A stretch of 64,000 nt of DNA from Deltaproteobacteria bacterium (GCA_016210055.1 JACQUZ010000011.1:50156-114155), one strand, 5' to 3'; counted from the stretch's first letter, positions 1 through 9,700 are shown. Notes: generated by a model not told the origin, from the letters alone. Numbers and translations are program-made.

Positions 1-1
1 G

Positions 2-343
2 CTGGCCCTCGAGGCACTCGGTCGTGCCTCCATGGGGGATGGGGCGCTCGAGTGGTCGGTGGGTGATGCGAGAAACCTGCCGGTGCTCGACGTGCGGCGT
101 CTTGAACTGGATCTGGATGCCGCTGGGGTGGCACGAGATGCATTCCGAAGGCTATCCACCCGTGCGGTAGGGCGCATCTCGGTGGACGTGCACTCACCCG
201 AAAGGCAGGCCCTCGATGGCGCGCTCCTCTCGGGCATGCCCCACTTGCGGGCGCTCCTTGCAGGAGCGCGGGACGCGCTCGTCGGCGCCGTGGCCACCCG
301 TCTCGCTAAGGCCCTTAGCCCGAGGTCTCCTCATGGCCCATGA
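2..343 (+). CDS. 3' end of an unidentified gene (5' end outside window)
   Basis: The reading frame is open from the first bases of the window to a TGA at 341-343, so this is the C-terminal part (about 113 residues) of a protein that begins upstream. Codon use is GC-rich at third positions like its neighbours, which favours a real gene. The fragment is Leu/Ala/Arg/Asp-rich and has no signal, membrane segment or motif I recognise. It converges on the ABC permease gene on the other strand and overlaps its last 29 bp. I cannot assign a function. Confidence 0.5.
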   Translation: MALEALGRASMGDGALEWSVGDARNLPVLDVRRLELDLDAAGVARDAFRRLSTRAVGRISVDVHSPERQALDGALLSGMPHLRALLAGARDALVGAVATRLAKALSPRSPHGP

Positions 344-1013
344 CGCGCATGATGCCCAGGCTGAGCCACGCCGCAGCGAGAACCCCAATCGTCAGCGCCG
401 AGGAAGCGACGCCTAGCTCGGGATCTGTCGAAAGCCCGGCGACGACGCGGGAATGGAAGAGCACGGTGGCCTGGTTGGCCTTGGGAATGAACCACGCGAC
501 CTGCTCCACCAAGACCAGCACGAACAGCGCCAGCGACATGGCATGCCGCGGCCAGGCGGCCGCCACGCCGAGGGCCACCGCCGATGCGGCGACAGACGCC
601 AAAGCCGCCGCCCCGATGCTGCGGAGGAGCGCCGTCAAAGGGGCATCGGAAATCAAGGCTGCCACGACAAGCGATAGCGTTGAAACGACCGCCAGGGAAG
701 GCGCCACGGCCACGAGCTTCCCGAGGAGCAAGGCCGGCCGAGCGAACGGGCGTGACCAGAGATAGGCGTACGTCTTCCCTTCAAGCTCATCCCGAACTGC
801 CCCGGCGAGCAGCACCGCTGCAGAGAGGTTGATCAAGAACCGGAGCACGCTCTCCACGGCCGCGGCAAATCGATCTTGTGCTCCGCCCGCGCCTGCGGGC
901 CATGCGGAGGCCAGAATCGGCATGAGCATGAGGAGCAGGACAAGCCACGCGCTCCGTCCTCGCAGAAGCCTGCGAATGTTCAAGCGGGCGCAGATCAACG
1001 TGGCGCGGATCAT
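315..1013 (-). CDS. ABC-2 type transporter permease
   Basis: This is a 232-residue inner-membrane protein with about six hydrophobic segments, the layout of an ABC-2 permease. Near the end of the second segment it has the RDELEGKTYAYLWSRPF-type stretch typical of the family, where a cytoplasmic loop meets the ATPase. The ATG at 1013 overlaps the TGA of the upstream ATPase gene (ATGA), so translational coupling is likely and the longer upstream reading is not the true start. It is the last gene of a four-gene minus-strand operon with two ATPase/permease pairs. The substrate cannot be told from sequence. Confidence 0.85.
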   Translation of the reverse strand: MIRATLICARLNIRRLLRGRSAWLVLLLMLMPILASAWPAGAGGAQDRFAAAVESVLRFLINLSAAVLLAGAVRDELEGKTYAYLWSRPFARPALLLGKLVAVAPSLAVVSTLSLVVAALISDAPLTALLRSIGAAALASVAASAVALGVAAAWPRHAMSLALFVLVLVEQVAWFIPKANQATVLFHSRVVAGLSTDPELGVASSALTIGVLAAAWLSLGIMRVMGHEETSG

Positions 1014-1948
1014 GCCTTGCCCCCGGCGGCGGTGAGGTATTCGAAAACCGACTGCATGTTGTTGTCTGGCGAGGAAAGGGACTCGATTCTTATCCCCAGC
1101 TCGAGCACTGCCTTGGGTATCGCGTCGTAGAGCTCGTCGGGCGCACGGGTCTCGAGCTCGACCGCCGACCCCGCCAGCTCGGCACGCACGACGTGCGGCG
1201 CGGTGATGAGGTGCCTCGCAAGTTCTCGCGGGCGATCGCACTCGACCCGCACGCGGTGCGGGTGCTTGTCGATGAGCTCTCGGATTCGGTACACGTTCCC
1301 CTCGGCGAGCACCTGTCCCCGGTAGAGGAGGACAATCTCCTGGGTGATGGCCTCAATCTCGTGGAGGACATGGCTCGAGACCAGGATGACCTTGCCGGCC
1401 GCCGCGAGCGCGCGCAGCCGTGACAGGATGGAGTTGCGCGCCACTGGATCGCAACCGGTGAGCGGCTCGTCGAGGACAAGCATGTCGGGGTCGTGCACCA
1501 TGGCTTGGGCCAGCTTGGCTCGCTGTCGCATTCCCTTGGAGAAGCCAGCCAGGCGCCGGTCGAGCGCATTTTCGAGCCCGAGCGAGACGAGGATTTCCCT
1601 CGAACGGTGGCGGGCTTCTCGCTTGCCCATGCCCGACAACTCGGCCATGTAGGCGACGAACTCGCTCGCCGTGAGCTCGTCGTAGAGCCCCTCATGCTCC
1701 GGGCAGTACCCCAAGCGACGGCGTACCTCCGACGAGGCGACCACGTCCTCGCCGTACACGAGCACCCGCCCGCGCGAGGGGCGAGCGAGGCCGCACAGGA
1801 GTCTCATCATGGTCGACTTCCCAGCGCCGTTGGGTCCCAAGAGCCCGATGACCCCACGTTCGATGGTCATGTTCACGCCGGAAAGTCCCAGCACTTGTCC
1901 GTACCACTTGGACACTTCCTCCAGCCGAATCGCCGGTGCCGCGCTCAC
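1010..1948 (-). CDS. ABC transporter ATP-binding protein (CcmA-like)
   Basis: The 312-residue product is a single ABC ATPase. It has a Walker A motif GPNGAGKS near residue 40, a signature region with FSKGMRQR, Walker B LVLDEP, and the H-loop SSHVLHE. The C-terminal ~90 residues form the accessory domain usual in ABC-2 drug/export ATPases. The start is the GTG at 1948, which overlaps the stop of the upstream permease (GTGA); in-frame codons further upstream lie inside that permease gene. It should energise the permease encoded next at 315-1013. Confidence 0.88.
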   Translation of the reverse strand: MSAAPAIRLEEVSKWYGQVLGLSGVNMTIERGVIGLLGPNGAGKSTMMRLLCGLARPSRGRVLVYGEDVVASSEVRRRLGYCPEHEGLYDELTASEFVAYMAELSGMGKREARHRSREILVSLGLENALDRRLAGFSKGMRQRAKLAQAMVHDPDMLVLDEPLTGCDPVARNSILSRLRALAAAGKVILVSSHVLHEIEAITQEIVLLYRGQVLAEGNVYRIRELIDKHPHRVRVECDRPRELARHLITAPHVVRAELAGSAVELETRAPDELYDAIPKAVLELGIRIESLSSPDNNMQSVFEYLTAAGGKA

Positions 1949-2847
1949 GAGCCACCTCCCACGCCAGATCGCTCGGCACGCTTCACTTGGCGGAGAACGA
2001 GCCAGGCGGCCAGAGAGCCAAGGGCGACGAGGGACAGCGCCGAAGCCCACGCTGGCGCAGCCTCTGGCCTGGGGTCGATCCCAAAGATCCAGCCAGACAC
2101 CGCATCCAGGCAGGCATCGACCGACGCCAACCGCAAGAGCGGCTGGTCGTAGGCTTCGCCGGCCTGGACCAACGTGTTGCCAAGGGCCAGGGTGTATATC
2201 GCGAAGAGCCCCTGCGCGACACGGCGATTCTTGACCCACGCGCCGATGGCGAGCGGAATAAGGACATATACCGGCGTGCTCATCGCGCCAGAAGCGAGCG
2301 CGCGCAAGAACAGCGGCAAGTGCCTCGCTAAGTCGCTTCCATCCTTGGCCATGGCTAGGCGCAGGAGCGACAACACCAGCGGGCCGGCGAGCATCGCGAT
2401 ACCGACGAGGGCCGAGGCGCCCAGCACCTTTCCCAGCACGTAGTCGCGCGGGCGAATCGGCCGCGAAAAGTAGAACTGGAACGCCCCTGCCTTGAGATCG
2501 TCGGCCACCGCGGGACAAACCGCTGTGAGCGCCAGCAGGAATCCGACAAATCGAAAAGCCGCCAACGATTGGTAGATGATGGCGTCCGCCCGCAACATCG
2601 GCACGCCTTGGGTGCTCAGGTGGCTCTCGACCTGCTTGCCAAGGTACATGCCCCCTGTGAAAGCAACGGTGATAATGGCAGCGAGGAAGATCGGCGCCTT
2701 GACTCCCCATCGAGATCGCCAAGCCACCGTGACGAGGTTGTGGCTAATGGCCAAGAAACGCAGGGTTGGTGGCACCCGAACGCCGCGGTAGGGCTCGTAC
2801 CCCAGCTCGTGGATAGTTGCCCGCGCGGGGCTCGTGCTGGTGTTCAT
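1945..2847 (-). CDS. ABC-2 type transporter permease
   Basis: The 300-residue inner-membrane protein has around six hydrophobic segments and a conserved motif in the first cytoplasmic loop (AGAFQFYFSRPIRPRDYVLGK-like), as in NosY/ABC-2 permeases. A short hydrophilic N-terminus with HELGYEPYRG is also typical of this class. The ATG at 2847 overlaps the TGA of the preceding ATPase (ATGA), and its own stop overlaps the next ATPase start. The gene therefore sits in a tightly coupled operon. Export substrate is unknown. Confidence 0.85.
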   Translation of the reverse strand: MNTSTSPARATIHELGYEPYRGVRVPPTLRFLAISHNLVTVAWRSRWGVKAPIFLAAIITVAFTGGMYLGKQVESHLSTQGVPMLRADAIIYQSLAAFRFVGFLLALTAVCPAVADDLKAGAFQFYFSRPIRPRDYVLGKVLGASALVGIAMLAGPLVLSLLRLAMAKDGSDLARHLPLFLRALASGAMSTPVYVLIPLAIGAWVKNRRVAQGLFAIYTLALGNTLVQAGEAYDQPLLRLASVDACLDAVSGWIFGIDPRPEAAPAWASALSLVALGSLAAWLVLRQVKRAERSGVGGGS

Positions 2848-3755
2848 GAGACCGCCCGGAGAAACGCCGCCTCCAACGTAACGCGGAGCGGGCACAAGTG
2901 ACGGAGCTGCACGCTCGAGGCCACGGCTGCGGTGAGGATCAGGCTCGGATCGGCGTCCCCAGGCAGGCGCACCGCGACTCCAGGGAGAAGCCCTTCGAGG
3001 GGCTCCACCTCGCACCCTCTCTCGGTGAGACGCACGACCAACCGCTCGATCCCCTCCTTCACTCGCACCTCGTATCTCGTGGGTCCCTTTTCCCCCACGA
3101 GCTCGGGCACGGAGCCCGCGAACACGAGGCGCCCCTCGTGCAGGACGACGACCTGATCGCACGTGCGTTCCACGTCGTGGAGAAGGTGGGTCGAAAGGAT
3201 CACGGCGCTTCCATGCCGCTCGGGCAACTCGGAGATGAGCTGAAGCATCTCCTCTCTCCCTCTGGGATCCAACCCGCTTGTGGGCTCGTCGAGAAATAGG
3301 AGCTCTGGGCCGTGGACAAGGGCCTGGGCTAGCTTCACCCTCTGTTTCATTCCCGTGGAGTACCCCTCCACGGGCTGATAGCGCTTGTCCTCGAGCCCTG
3401 CGTAGTAGAGGGCGGCGTGCGCGCGCTGCATCGCGGCGGCCCGGGGCAGCCCCGACATGCGTCCAGCGTAAGCGCACAGCTCCACGGCGTTCAGGTGGGG
3501 GAGGGTGCAGTCGACTTCTGGCATGTAGCCGACGCGGTCCCGAATCTGAAACGCCGCTTCCCTGGGGTCAAACCCCAAGACGCGAGCCGAGCCCTGGAAT
3601 GGCGCGAGCCCGAGCAGCACTTTCAAAAGCGAGGACTTGCCAGCGCCATTGGGCCCGAGGAGGCCGATGCGCTTGCCCTGGAACTGGGAGGTGACTCCGC
3701 GCAGGGCCTCGATCGGGCCATACCTCTTGACGACGTCCACGAGGTCTACCAACAC
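2844..3755 (-). CDS. ABC transporter ATP-binding protein
   Basis: This is the first gene of the four-gene ABC operon. It encodes an ABC ATPase with Walker A GPNGAGKS, signature YSTGMKQR, Walker B LLFLDEP and H-loop STHLLH, plus an accessory C-terminal domain. I place the start at the GTG at 3755, which gives an N-terminus beginning right before the first ABC beta strand. An ATG at 3806 or a GTG at 3815 would add 17 to 20 residues. No strong ribosome binding site settles this. It probably pairs with the permease at 1945-2847. Confidence 0.82.
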   Translation of the reverse strand: MLVDLVDVVKRYGPIEALRGVTSQFQGKRIGLLGPNGAGKSSLLKVLLGLAPFQGSARVLGFDPREAAFQIRDRVGYMPEVDCTLPHLNAVELCAYAGRMSGLPRAAAMQRAHAALYYAGLEDKRYQPVEGYSTGMKQRVKLAQALVHGPELLFLDEPTSGLDPRGREEMLQLISELPERHGSAVILSTHLLHDVERTCDQVVVLHEGRLVFAGSVPELVGEKGPTRYEVRVKEGIERLVVRLTERGCEVEPLEGLLPGVAVRLPGDADPSLILTAAVASSVQLRHLCPLRVTLEAAFLRAVS

Positions 3756-3886
3756 GCCTCGTTTGTACCACGGCTCCGTGACTGTCCATTCACGCGGGTG
3801 GCGCATGCGACACACCGAACCCCGGGGAGGGCGGAGAAAAGGGAAAGCATTTTGTCATGTTACATTATCGCCAGCGGCTCACCCCG

Positions 3887-3902
3887 CGGCACGTCGCTTG
3901 CC
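3887..3902 (+). promoter_or_regulatory. Candidate sigma-54 (-24/-12) promoter
   Basis: The sequence CGGCACGTCGCTTGCC has GG and GC elements separated by exactly 10 bases and matches the consensus TGGCACG-N4-TTGC at nearly every position. It lies 33 bp upstream of the ATG at 3935, leaving room for a ribosome binding site. The next gene downstream encodes a sigma-54 activator. No experimental support is available here. Confidence 0.55.
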
Positions 3903-3934
3903 TTGAGCCATTGGATCAGAAGGAGGCTATCCCC

Positions 3935-4585
3935 ATGAAGCCCCGATGCTTGCTTGCCACCCTTGCCTCGGCCCTAATCGTGATGGGCTCGTCCAGCGCG
4001 GACGCCTGTCGCATTTGGATAGCGCCACGAGCGGGTTTTCATGGCCACGTGAACTTTGGGGGAGGGATCATGCTCGCCCCAGGGTATTGGTACACCGGCC
4101 TAGGGCTCGCGGCTGTGCGTATCCTCGACCAAGCAGGCGGGACCGAACAGCTCGAATCCGGTGGCGGCGTTTCGCTCTATGCCGGTGTTCGGCTGAACGA
4201 AGTCCTCTCGCTGGAGCTCGGGTGGCTCGCCAGCTTCCACAACCCGACCCGCATCAACACGTGGTACGGACCCGACGTCGATTTCCTGGTGCTCGACGGC
4301 GGGACGTTCGACGCCCGAGTCCATCTCTCCCCATCCGAACGGTTCGATCCCTATCTCACCGGTGGTCTGGGGCTCTACACGTTGTCCAGCGAGCATTTCG
4401 GGATCGATAGCATTGGCAGCGGCTTCCAAGTTGGCGGCGGATTCGACTACTGGATCGCCAGCGTGGCGTCCGTAGGAATTCGCGTTCGATTCCACGGGAT
4501 TTCAATGGATGCCCCAGACAGCCGGGACGACACGTTGTTCATCAGCGCGGCCTCTGCGGAAGGGGCGGTGACCCTTCACTTCTAG
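3935..4585 (+). CDS. Secreted outer-membrane beta-barrel-like protein
   Basis: The 216-residue product starts with a classic signal peptide: positively charged MKPR, a hydrophobic core, then SSADAC. The rest is a pattern of alternating amphipathic strands rich in Gly, Tyr and aromatic residues (for example GGGIMLAPGYWYTGLGL) and ends in Phe (VTLHF), as expected for an outer-membrane barrel. The ATG at 3935 is preceded by an excellent AAGGAGG, which rules out the earlier in-frame starts. A sigma-54-type promoter lies just upstream. The specific family is not recognised. Confidence 0.72.
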   Translation: MKPRCLLATLASALIVMGSSSADACRIWIAPRAGFHGHVNFGGGIMLAPGYWYTGLGLAAVRILDQAGGTEQLESGGGVSLYAGVRLNEVLSLELGWLASFHNPTRINTWYGPDVDFLVLDGGTFDARVHLSPSERFDPYLTGGLGLYTLSSEHFGIDSIGSGFQVGGGFDYWIASVASVGIRVRFHGISMDAPDSRDDTLFISAASAEGAVTLHF

Positions 4586-4616
4586 CGGGACAACTTAATT
4601 TACTTTCCGTGCTTGC

Positions 4617-4641
4617 TTGGTTGGCGCTAGACTGCCAACTT
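4617..4641. repeat. Inverted repeat just before the kinase/activator gene
   Basis: TTGGTTGGC and GCCAACTT are separated by 8 bases and form an inverted repeat with a perfect GTTGGC/GCCAAC core. It ends two bases before the ATG at 4644. The same half-sites recur directly downstream of this gene at 9701-9718. It could be an operator or an activator-binding site. Confidence 0.4.
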
Positions 4642-4643
4642 AG

Positions 4644-7600
4644 ATGGCGCAGAGGCTGAGCCGTTCTCGTTATCGTCTCGTCAGGCGAATTGGCTCGGGG
4701 AGCGACGCCGACGTATTTCTAGCTCTCGACACCGAGCGTGGGGACGCGCCGCGTGCATTGAAGGTGATTCGAGGAGCGAGCGACGCCGCGGCCCGCGATC
4801 GGCTCATGGGCGAATTTCTCCGCCTCGCGTCCTTGTCCCACCCTCGCCTCGTCCGCGTGTACGACTTGGAGGTGGCGACTTCGCAGGACTTCTTGCCCCC
4901 TGGCACGCTGTTCTTCACCGGCGACCATGTAGACGGGCGCTCCCCAGCTGATGTTCTTCGCGAGTTGCCCGAGGAGTCACGTCCTCGGGCGCTGTGCGAC
5001 CTGGCCGTCGACGTTGCGTCCGCCTTGGCGCACGTGCACGCCCGCGGCCTGGTGCACCACGACGTCAAGCCTGCGAACCTGCTCATCACGAGCCAGGGGC
5101 ACGCGATGCTCCTCGACTTGGGGCTTGCAGCCGCGCGGGCGACGCTCGGTGCTCCTCGCGGCACGTTGCTTACCATGGCGCCGGAGGCCCTCGCTGGTAC
5201 CAGTGACCCTCGCGTGGACCTCTACGCACTTGGCGCGACCCTGTACACGCTGGCGTGCGGTCGTCCGCCCTTCGACGCGCCCGACCCGGGCAGCCTGGCC
5301 CACGCGATCCTGCACGCGCCCCTTGTCCCCCCGAGCGTCCTCGCCCCGTACCTTCCCGAGCCACTGGCGAACCTGGTCGTGCGGCTTCTCTCTCGTCGGC
5401 CAGAGGTACGCCCGTCCTCGGCACCCATGCTCCTCGAGGAGCTTGCCCGCGTGCGGGAGGCCTGTGGATGGGGTGGACCCATCATGGACGAAGGGGCCGA
5501 TCAGGCGGACACGAGGTTTCCTGCCACCCTCCTTCCGCCGCCGCTCGTGGGGCGTGAACAACAGCTCGCCACCCTGGACGACGTGGTGCTATCGCTCGCT
5601 GGAGGACACCCGCAGGCACAGGTCGTGCGCATCGTGGGCGCGACTGGGATGGGCAAGTCTAGGCTCGTTACAGAGGCCATCGCGCGACACCAGGTACGGG
5701 TCGCCGAAGGCCGTGCGGCGGCGATTCGGGTTGTTCACGGCGGCTGGGAGGAGGTCGTTTCCGCCGTGGGCGAGCCAAGCGCGGAGGTGGCGGCTCATGG
5801 CATGCAGGACGCGGAGGCGGGCGCACGAATGGGCGTGCGCGTGGCCGAGCACGTGGCGTCTGCCCTCGTTGAGTTGGGGCGAACGAGCCCAACCCTTGCT
5901 TGCCTTGAAGATGCTGACCTAGACGACCGTTCCCAGGCCCTCGTGGCGCTCGCCGAGGCAGGAGGACTCCAGGGTGGCGCCTGTGCCCTCATCGTCACCA
6001 CAGGAGAGGAGCCCAAGGGGGGGCTGCTTTCCGATGGCACCCTTGCGCTGACACTCCCTTCGCTCTCGCCGTCCCAGGTGGCGGATCTGGCCGCCGCGAT
6101 GGTTGGCCGATGCGTCGACTCCGCGTGGACCGCCGCGCTGGCCCGGCACGCCGGAGGGAACCCCGGTCTTTGCGTGGAGGCGATCCGGGAGGCGGCGGCC
6201 CGTGGCGGCGTCGGCGCCATCGAGCGGGTGCCCGCCCGGGAGCTTCTCGGCGATGACGGGCTGGCTGCGCTCCTGCACCAGCGCATGGCTTCCCAGCCGC
6301 AGGCGGCACGCGCGATCATGGAAGTCGTCGCGGTCTGGGGCATGCCTGCGGACGTCACCGACGTCGCGTGCCTGACCGGGGTTGCCCCGGCCGAGGCATG
6401 GGCTAGCATCGCCGACCTCGCCGCGAGCGGCTTGATCATCCTCCATGGAACTTTGCCCGCCCAGCGAGTCGCGCTGCCGTCGCTCGTCCATGAGGACCTG
6501 ATCCTCAAGGGTATCCCTAGCGACCGCCGCCTCGAGCTTCACCGCGCAGCCTTGGCCCGCCTTGACACGAAGGGCGAGAAAGACCCTCGTCTCCTCGTGC
6601 GGCACCTGCTTTCGTGTGGCCAGCCCAGTGATATTGCGGCTGCCGCCCTCGCCGCAGCACGCGCCACCCGCGTGGATGGAGACCTTCGCGGCGCCTGGTC
6701 CTTCTTGCAGCAAGGATTGCCACATGCCGGGGGCGACACCCGGAACGAGGTCCTTGTGGAGCTCGCTGAGGTGGGCATTGTGCTCTGCCGCTACGACGAA
6801 GCCGCCTCGGCCGCGGGGCAAGTGGAGCAAGAGGGCCCCTGGCAGCGCCGCGCCCAACTCCTACTCGCACGGGCGCTGTCCAGGCAGGGGCATTTCGACG
6901 CGGCTGCCAGGCTCCTGGAGCAGCTTTGTCGCGCCTCTCCTGAAGACGAGGAGGCGCAGGGCGCTCTGGCGAGGCTTCGCGTAGGCAAGGGGGAGCATGA
7001 GCAGGCGCTTGCCATAGCTGGCTCTCCAGAGGAGGAGGAACCGACACGTGGTGCGCTTAGCCCTGGGCGGGCCCTTCGTCTCGAAGCGGCGGGCCTGGCG
7101 GCCATGTACCTCGGGGACGGCACGCGTGCCGAGCATGCGTTCGCACGTCTAAGGCAGGCAGCCGAGGCGACAGGAGACCGCGTGCTTCTTGGACGGTCGA
7201 TGGGCCTTCTCGGGCTTCTTGCCCAACGTCACGGGGACGTGGTCCAAGCCGCAGACCGATATGGCGAGGCCCTCGCCCATGCACGCGGGGCGGGAGACCT
7301 GCATGGTGCTTCCGTCTACGCGATGAACCGGGCCAGCGCTCTTGCTGAGCGTGGCTTTTTTGCCGAAGTCCTTTCCGCCACCGCCGACGCTATTTCGGGC
7401 CTTCGTCGACTCGGGCGCGTGGGCGAGCTCGCCGGGGCGTACTACAACCGTGGGATCGCATTACTTGCCCTCGGGGAAATCTCGGCCGCAAGGCACGCGT
7501 CGATTCGCGCCCTCTCGGAGGCCGAGTCACGCGGTCTCCCGCAGCTCCTCGCCCTTGCCCACCTGCTTTCGGGGGACATCTCACGTCGCGAGGGGAACCT

Positions 7601-9698
7601 CGGGGTAGCTCTTCAGGCTTACGAGCGTGCCACCCGTGTCCTGTCGTCGGTGGGGAGCATGCGGGCCCTGGCCGAAATCAACCGCGCCGAAGCCCTCGCG
7701 GAGCTCGGGCGCCAGGAAGAAGCAGAGATTGCCCTCCGGGAAGCCTCGGCGGCTTGCCAAGACGCCGACGAGCGGGACCGAGTGGCGCTCACCGCTGCCC
7801 GAGTGGTCCTGTCTTGCGGTGGTCCAGTCGAGGGCGCTCTTTCGCAGCTCCTCCCGGCGGCTCGGCGGCTTCGGGAGACCGGTCGCTTGGATCTCGCCTG
7901 GAGGGCCGACCTGTGCGCGGCGAGGCTGCACGTCATGGCCGGAGACGTGCGTGCTGCTTCCGAGCTCGCCAGGCGCGCTCGCGCCACGTGGGACGAGCTC
8001 AAGGACCGGGCGCCAGAGTCCCGTCGTGCTCACCTGTCAACCGATCCAGACGCCTGCGCCCTTGACGCGCTCGATTGCAGGCTCGTGCCGCCCGTCCCCA
8101 CGAGTCGCGCGGTGGAAGCAGGGACTCGTTCCAGCGCCGCCCTGCAGCGCCTCAGACGCCTTGTCCTCCTCGGGAAACGGCTCAACGCTGAGCTCCGCTT
8201 GGGACCCCTCCTCGAGGACATCATCGACGCGGTGATCGAAGCAACGTGTGCCGAGCGCGGCTTCTTGCTCCTGAGAAAAGACGGGGTGCTCGAGGTTACC
8301 GTCGCGCGCAACATCGATCAGGTGGCGTTGTCTGGCACCGATCTGGCCGTAAGCCGATCCATCGCTGAGCGCGCGGCCAGGACTGGCGAGCCCGTGGTGA
8401 CCGTTGATGCAGCCATGGACGAGCGCTTTGGCAGCGCCGCGTCGGTGGGCGCCCTCAAGCTCCGCTCGGTACTCGCCGTTCCGCTGTGCGTCAAGGGGCA
8501 AGTGGTGGGAACCATCTACGTGGATCATCGCTTCCGCACCGCCGCGTTCGACGAGGAGGCCGTCGAGCTGGTGATGGATCTCGCCGACATTGCGGCCATC
8601 GCCCTCCACAACGCGCGCCTGGTCGAAGAGAACGAGCGACGGCGAGAAGAGGTCGCCGAGCTCGGCAGGCGCCTTCAGGAAGAGGTGGAGCGCCAGCGCG
8701 CTGAGCTCGACAGCGCTCGTGCCACCCTTCGCAGCAGCGCGGCCCTGGAACTGAAATATCGATACGACGCTCTCGTCGGACGGTCACCGCGGATGGTCGA
8801 GCTTCTCCGGCTGGTCGACCGGGCGACAGAGACATCGCTCCCTGTTGTGATCCATGGCGAGAGCGGCACCGGCAAGGAGCTCGTGGCGCGCGCGCTCCAC
8901 CAGAACAGCGCGCGCCGCGACCAACCGCTCGTCACGGTCAACTGCGCCGCGGTACCCGAGACTCTCCTCGAAGATGAGCTCTTTGGTCACGTGCGGGGTG
9001 CCTTTACGGGGGCCGACAGGGACCGGAAAGGGCTCTTCGAAGTAGCCGATGGCGGGACCCTGTTCTTAGACGAAATCGGGGACACCTCGTTGGCGATGCA
9101 GGCCAAGCTCCTTCGCGTGCTGCAGGATGGCGAAATTCGGCGCCTGGGGAGCGAGCGTTCGAGAGCCGTCGACGTGCGGATTACCTGCGCCACCCATCGG
9201 GACCTGCGTCAGCTCGTCGAGACAGGGCGCTTTCGCGAGGATCTATTCTATCGCCTCAACGTGATCCCGATTCATATTCCGCCGCTTCGCGAGCGGACCG
9301 AGGACATACCCGCCCTTGTGGAGCATTTCCTCGACCGAATGGCGAGCCGAGGGATGCCCAAGAAGACGGTGGATCGCCGTGCCCTGGCTCGCCTGCTCGC
9401 CTATCCTTGGCCCGGAAACGTCAGGGAGCTCGAAAACGAGATCCTTCGCGCCGCCGCCCTCGGGGGGGCGGTGATCACGCTTTCGGACTTGTCCCCCCGG
9501 GTGGCTACCGAGGGGCCAGAAAAGCACGGTTCGCAAAACGACGAGCTCTCGCTCAAGCCCCGCGTGGAGATGCTCGAGCGTACTCTCCTTCGCCAAGCAC
9601 TTGCCAAGTCAGGTGGGAACCAGACGGTAGCGGCCAAGCTCTTGGGGCTGTCCCGATTCGGGCTGCAGAAGAAGCTCAAGCGATATGAGTTGTCATGA
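4644..9698 (+). CDS. Ser/Thr kinase - AAA - TPR - GAF - sigma-54 activator fusion
   Basis: This 1684-residue protein joins five modules. Residues ~8-270 are a Ser/Thr kinase: glycine loop IGSGSDADVF, lysine in LKVIR, catalytic HHDVKPANLL near 138, DLG in place of DFG, and MAPEA. Residues ~300-520 hold an AAA_16-type ATPase with P-loop GATGMGKS near 332. A long helical TPR-like region follows to ~1130. A GAF domain lies at ~1175-1330 and a short coiled coil after it. The sigma-54 interaction domain has P-loop GESGTGKE near 1405 and an intact GAFTGA at 1452-1457. A Fis-type helix-turn-helix ends the protein. It should couple phosphorylation and ligand sensing to transcription from sigma-54 promoters. 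The ATG lacks a visible Shine-Dalgarno, but the kinase fold begins at once, so no later start fits. Confidence 0.93.
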   Translation: MAQRLSRSRYRLVRRIGSGSDADVFLALDTERGDAPRALKVIRGASDAAARDRLMGEFLRLASLSHPRLVRVYDLEVATSQDFLPPGTLFFTGDHVDGRSPADVLRELPEESRPRALCDLAVDVASALAHVHARGLVHHDVKPANLLITSQGHAMLLDLGLAAARATLGAPRGTLLTMAPEALAGTSDPRVDLYALGATLYTLACGRPPFDAPDPGSLAHAILHAPLVPPSVLAPYLPEPLANLVVRLLSRRPEVRPSSAPMLLEELARVREACGWGGPIMDEGADQADTRFPATLLPPPLVGREQQLATLDDVVLSLAGGHPQAQVVRIVGATGMGKSRLVTEAIARHQVRVAEGRAAAIRVVHGGWEEVVSAVGEPSAEVAAHGMQDAEAGARMGVRVAEHVASALVELGRTSPTLACLEDADLDDRSQALVALAEAGGLQGGACALIVTTGEEPKGGLLSDGTLALTLPSLSPSQVADLAAAMVGRCVDSAWTAALARHAGGNPGLCVEAIREAAARGGVGAIERVPARELLGDDGLAALLHQRMASQPQAARAIMEVVAVWGMPADVTDVACLTGVAPAEAWASIADLAASGLIILHGTLPAQRVALPSLVHEDLILKGIPSDRRLELHRAALARLDTKGEKDPRLLVRHLLSCGQPSDIAAAALAAARATRVDGDLRGAWSFLQQGLPHAGGDTRNEVLVELAEVGIVLCRYDEAASAAGQVEQEGPWQRRAQLLLARALSRQGHFDAAARLLEQLCRASPEDEEAQGALARLRVGKGEHEQALAIAGSPEEEEPTRGALSPGRALRLEAAGLAAMYLGDGTRAEHAFARLRQAAEATGDRVLLGRSMGLLGLLAQRHGDVVQAADRYGEALAHARGAGDLHGASVYAMNRASALAERGFFAEVLSATADAISGLRRLGRVGELAGAYYNRGIALLALGEISAARHASIRALSEAESRGLPQLLALAHLLSGDISRREGNLGVALQAYERATRVLSSVGSMRALAEINRAEALAELGRQEEAEIALREASAACQDADERDRVALTAARVVLSCGGPVEGALSQLLPAARRLRETGRLDLAWRADLCAARLHVMAGDVRAASELARRARATWDELKDRAPESRRAHLSTDPDACALDALDCRLVPPVPTSRAVEAGTRSSAALQRLRRLVLLGKRLNAELRLGPLLEDIIDAVIEATCAERGFLLLRKDGVLEVTVARNIDQVALSGTDLAVSRSIAERAARTGEPVVTVDAAMDERFGSAASVGALKLRSVLAVPLCVKGQVVGTIYVDHRFRTAAFDEEAVELVMDLADIAAIALHNARLVEENERRREEVAELGRRLQEEVERQRAELDSARATLRSSAALELKYRYDALVGRSPRMVELLRLVDRATETSLPVVIHGESGTGKELVARALHQNSARRDQPLVTVNCAAVPETLLEDELFGHVRGAFTGADRDRKGLFEVADGGTLFLDEIGDTSLAMQAKLLRVLQDGEIRRLGSERSRAVDVRITCATHRDLRQLVETGRFREDLFYRLNVIPIHIPPLRERTEDIPALVEHFLDRMASRGMPKKTVDRRALARLLAYPWPGNVRELENEILRAAALGGAVITLSDLSPRVATEGPEKHGSQNDELSLKPRVEMLERTLLRQALAKSGGNQTVAAKLLGLSRFGLQKKLKRYELS

Positions 9699-9700
9699 CC

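Noticed and set aside
4617..4641. Sigma-54 promoter reading of the inverted repeat before the activator gene
   Set aside because: GG and GC are 9, not 10, bases apart and the start codon would be almost at the transcription start.
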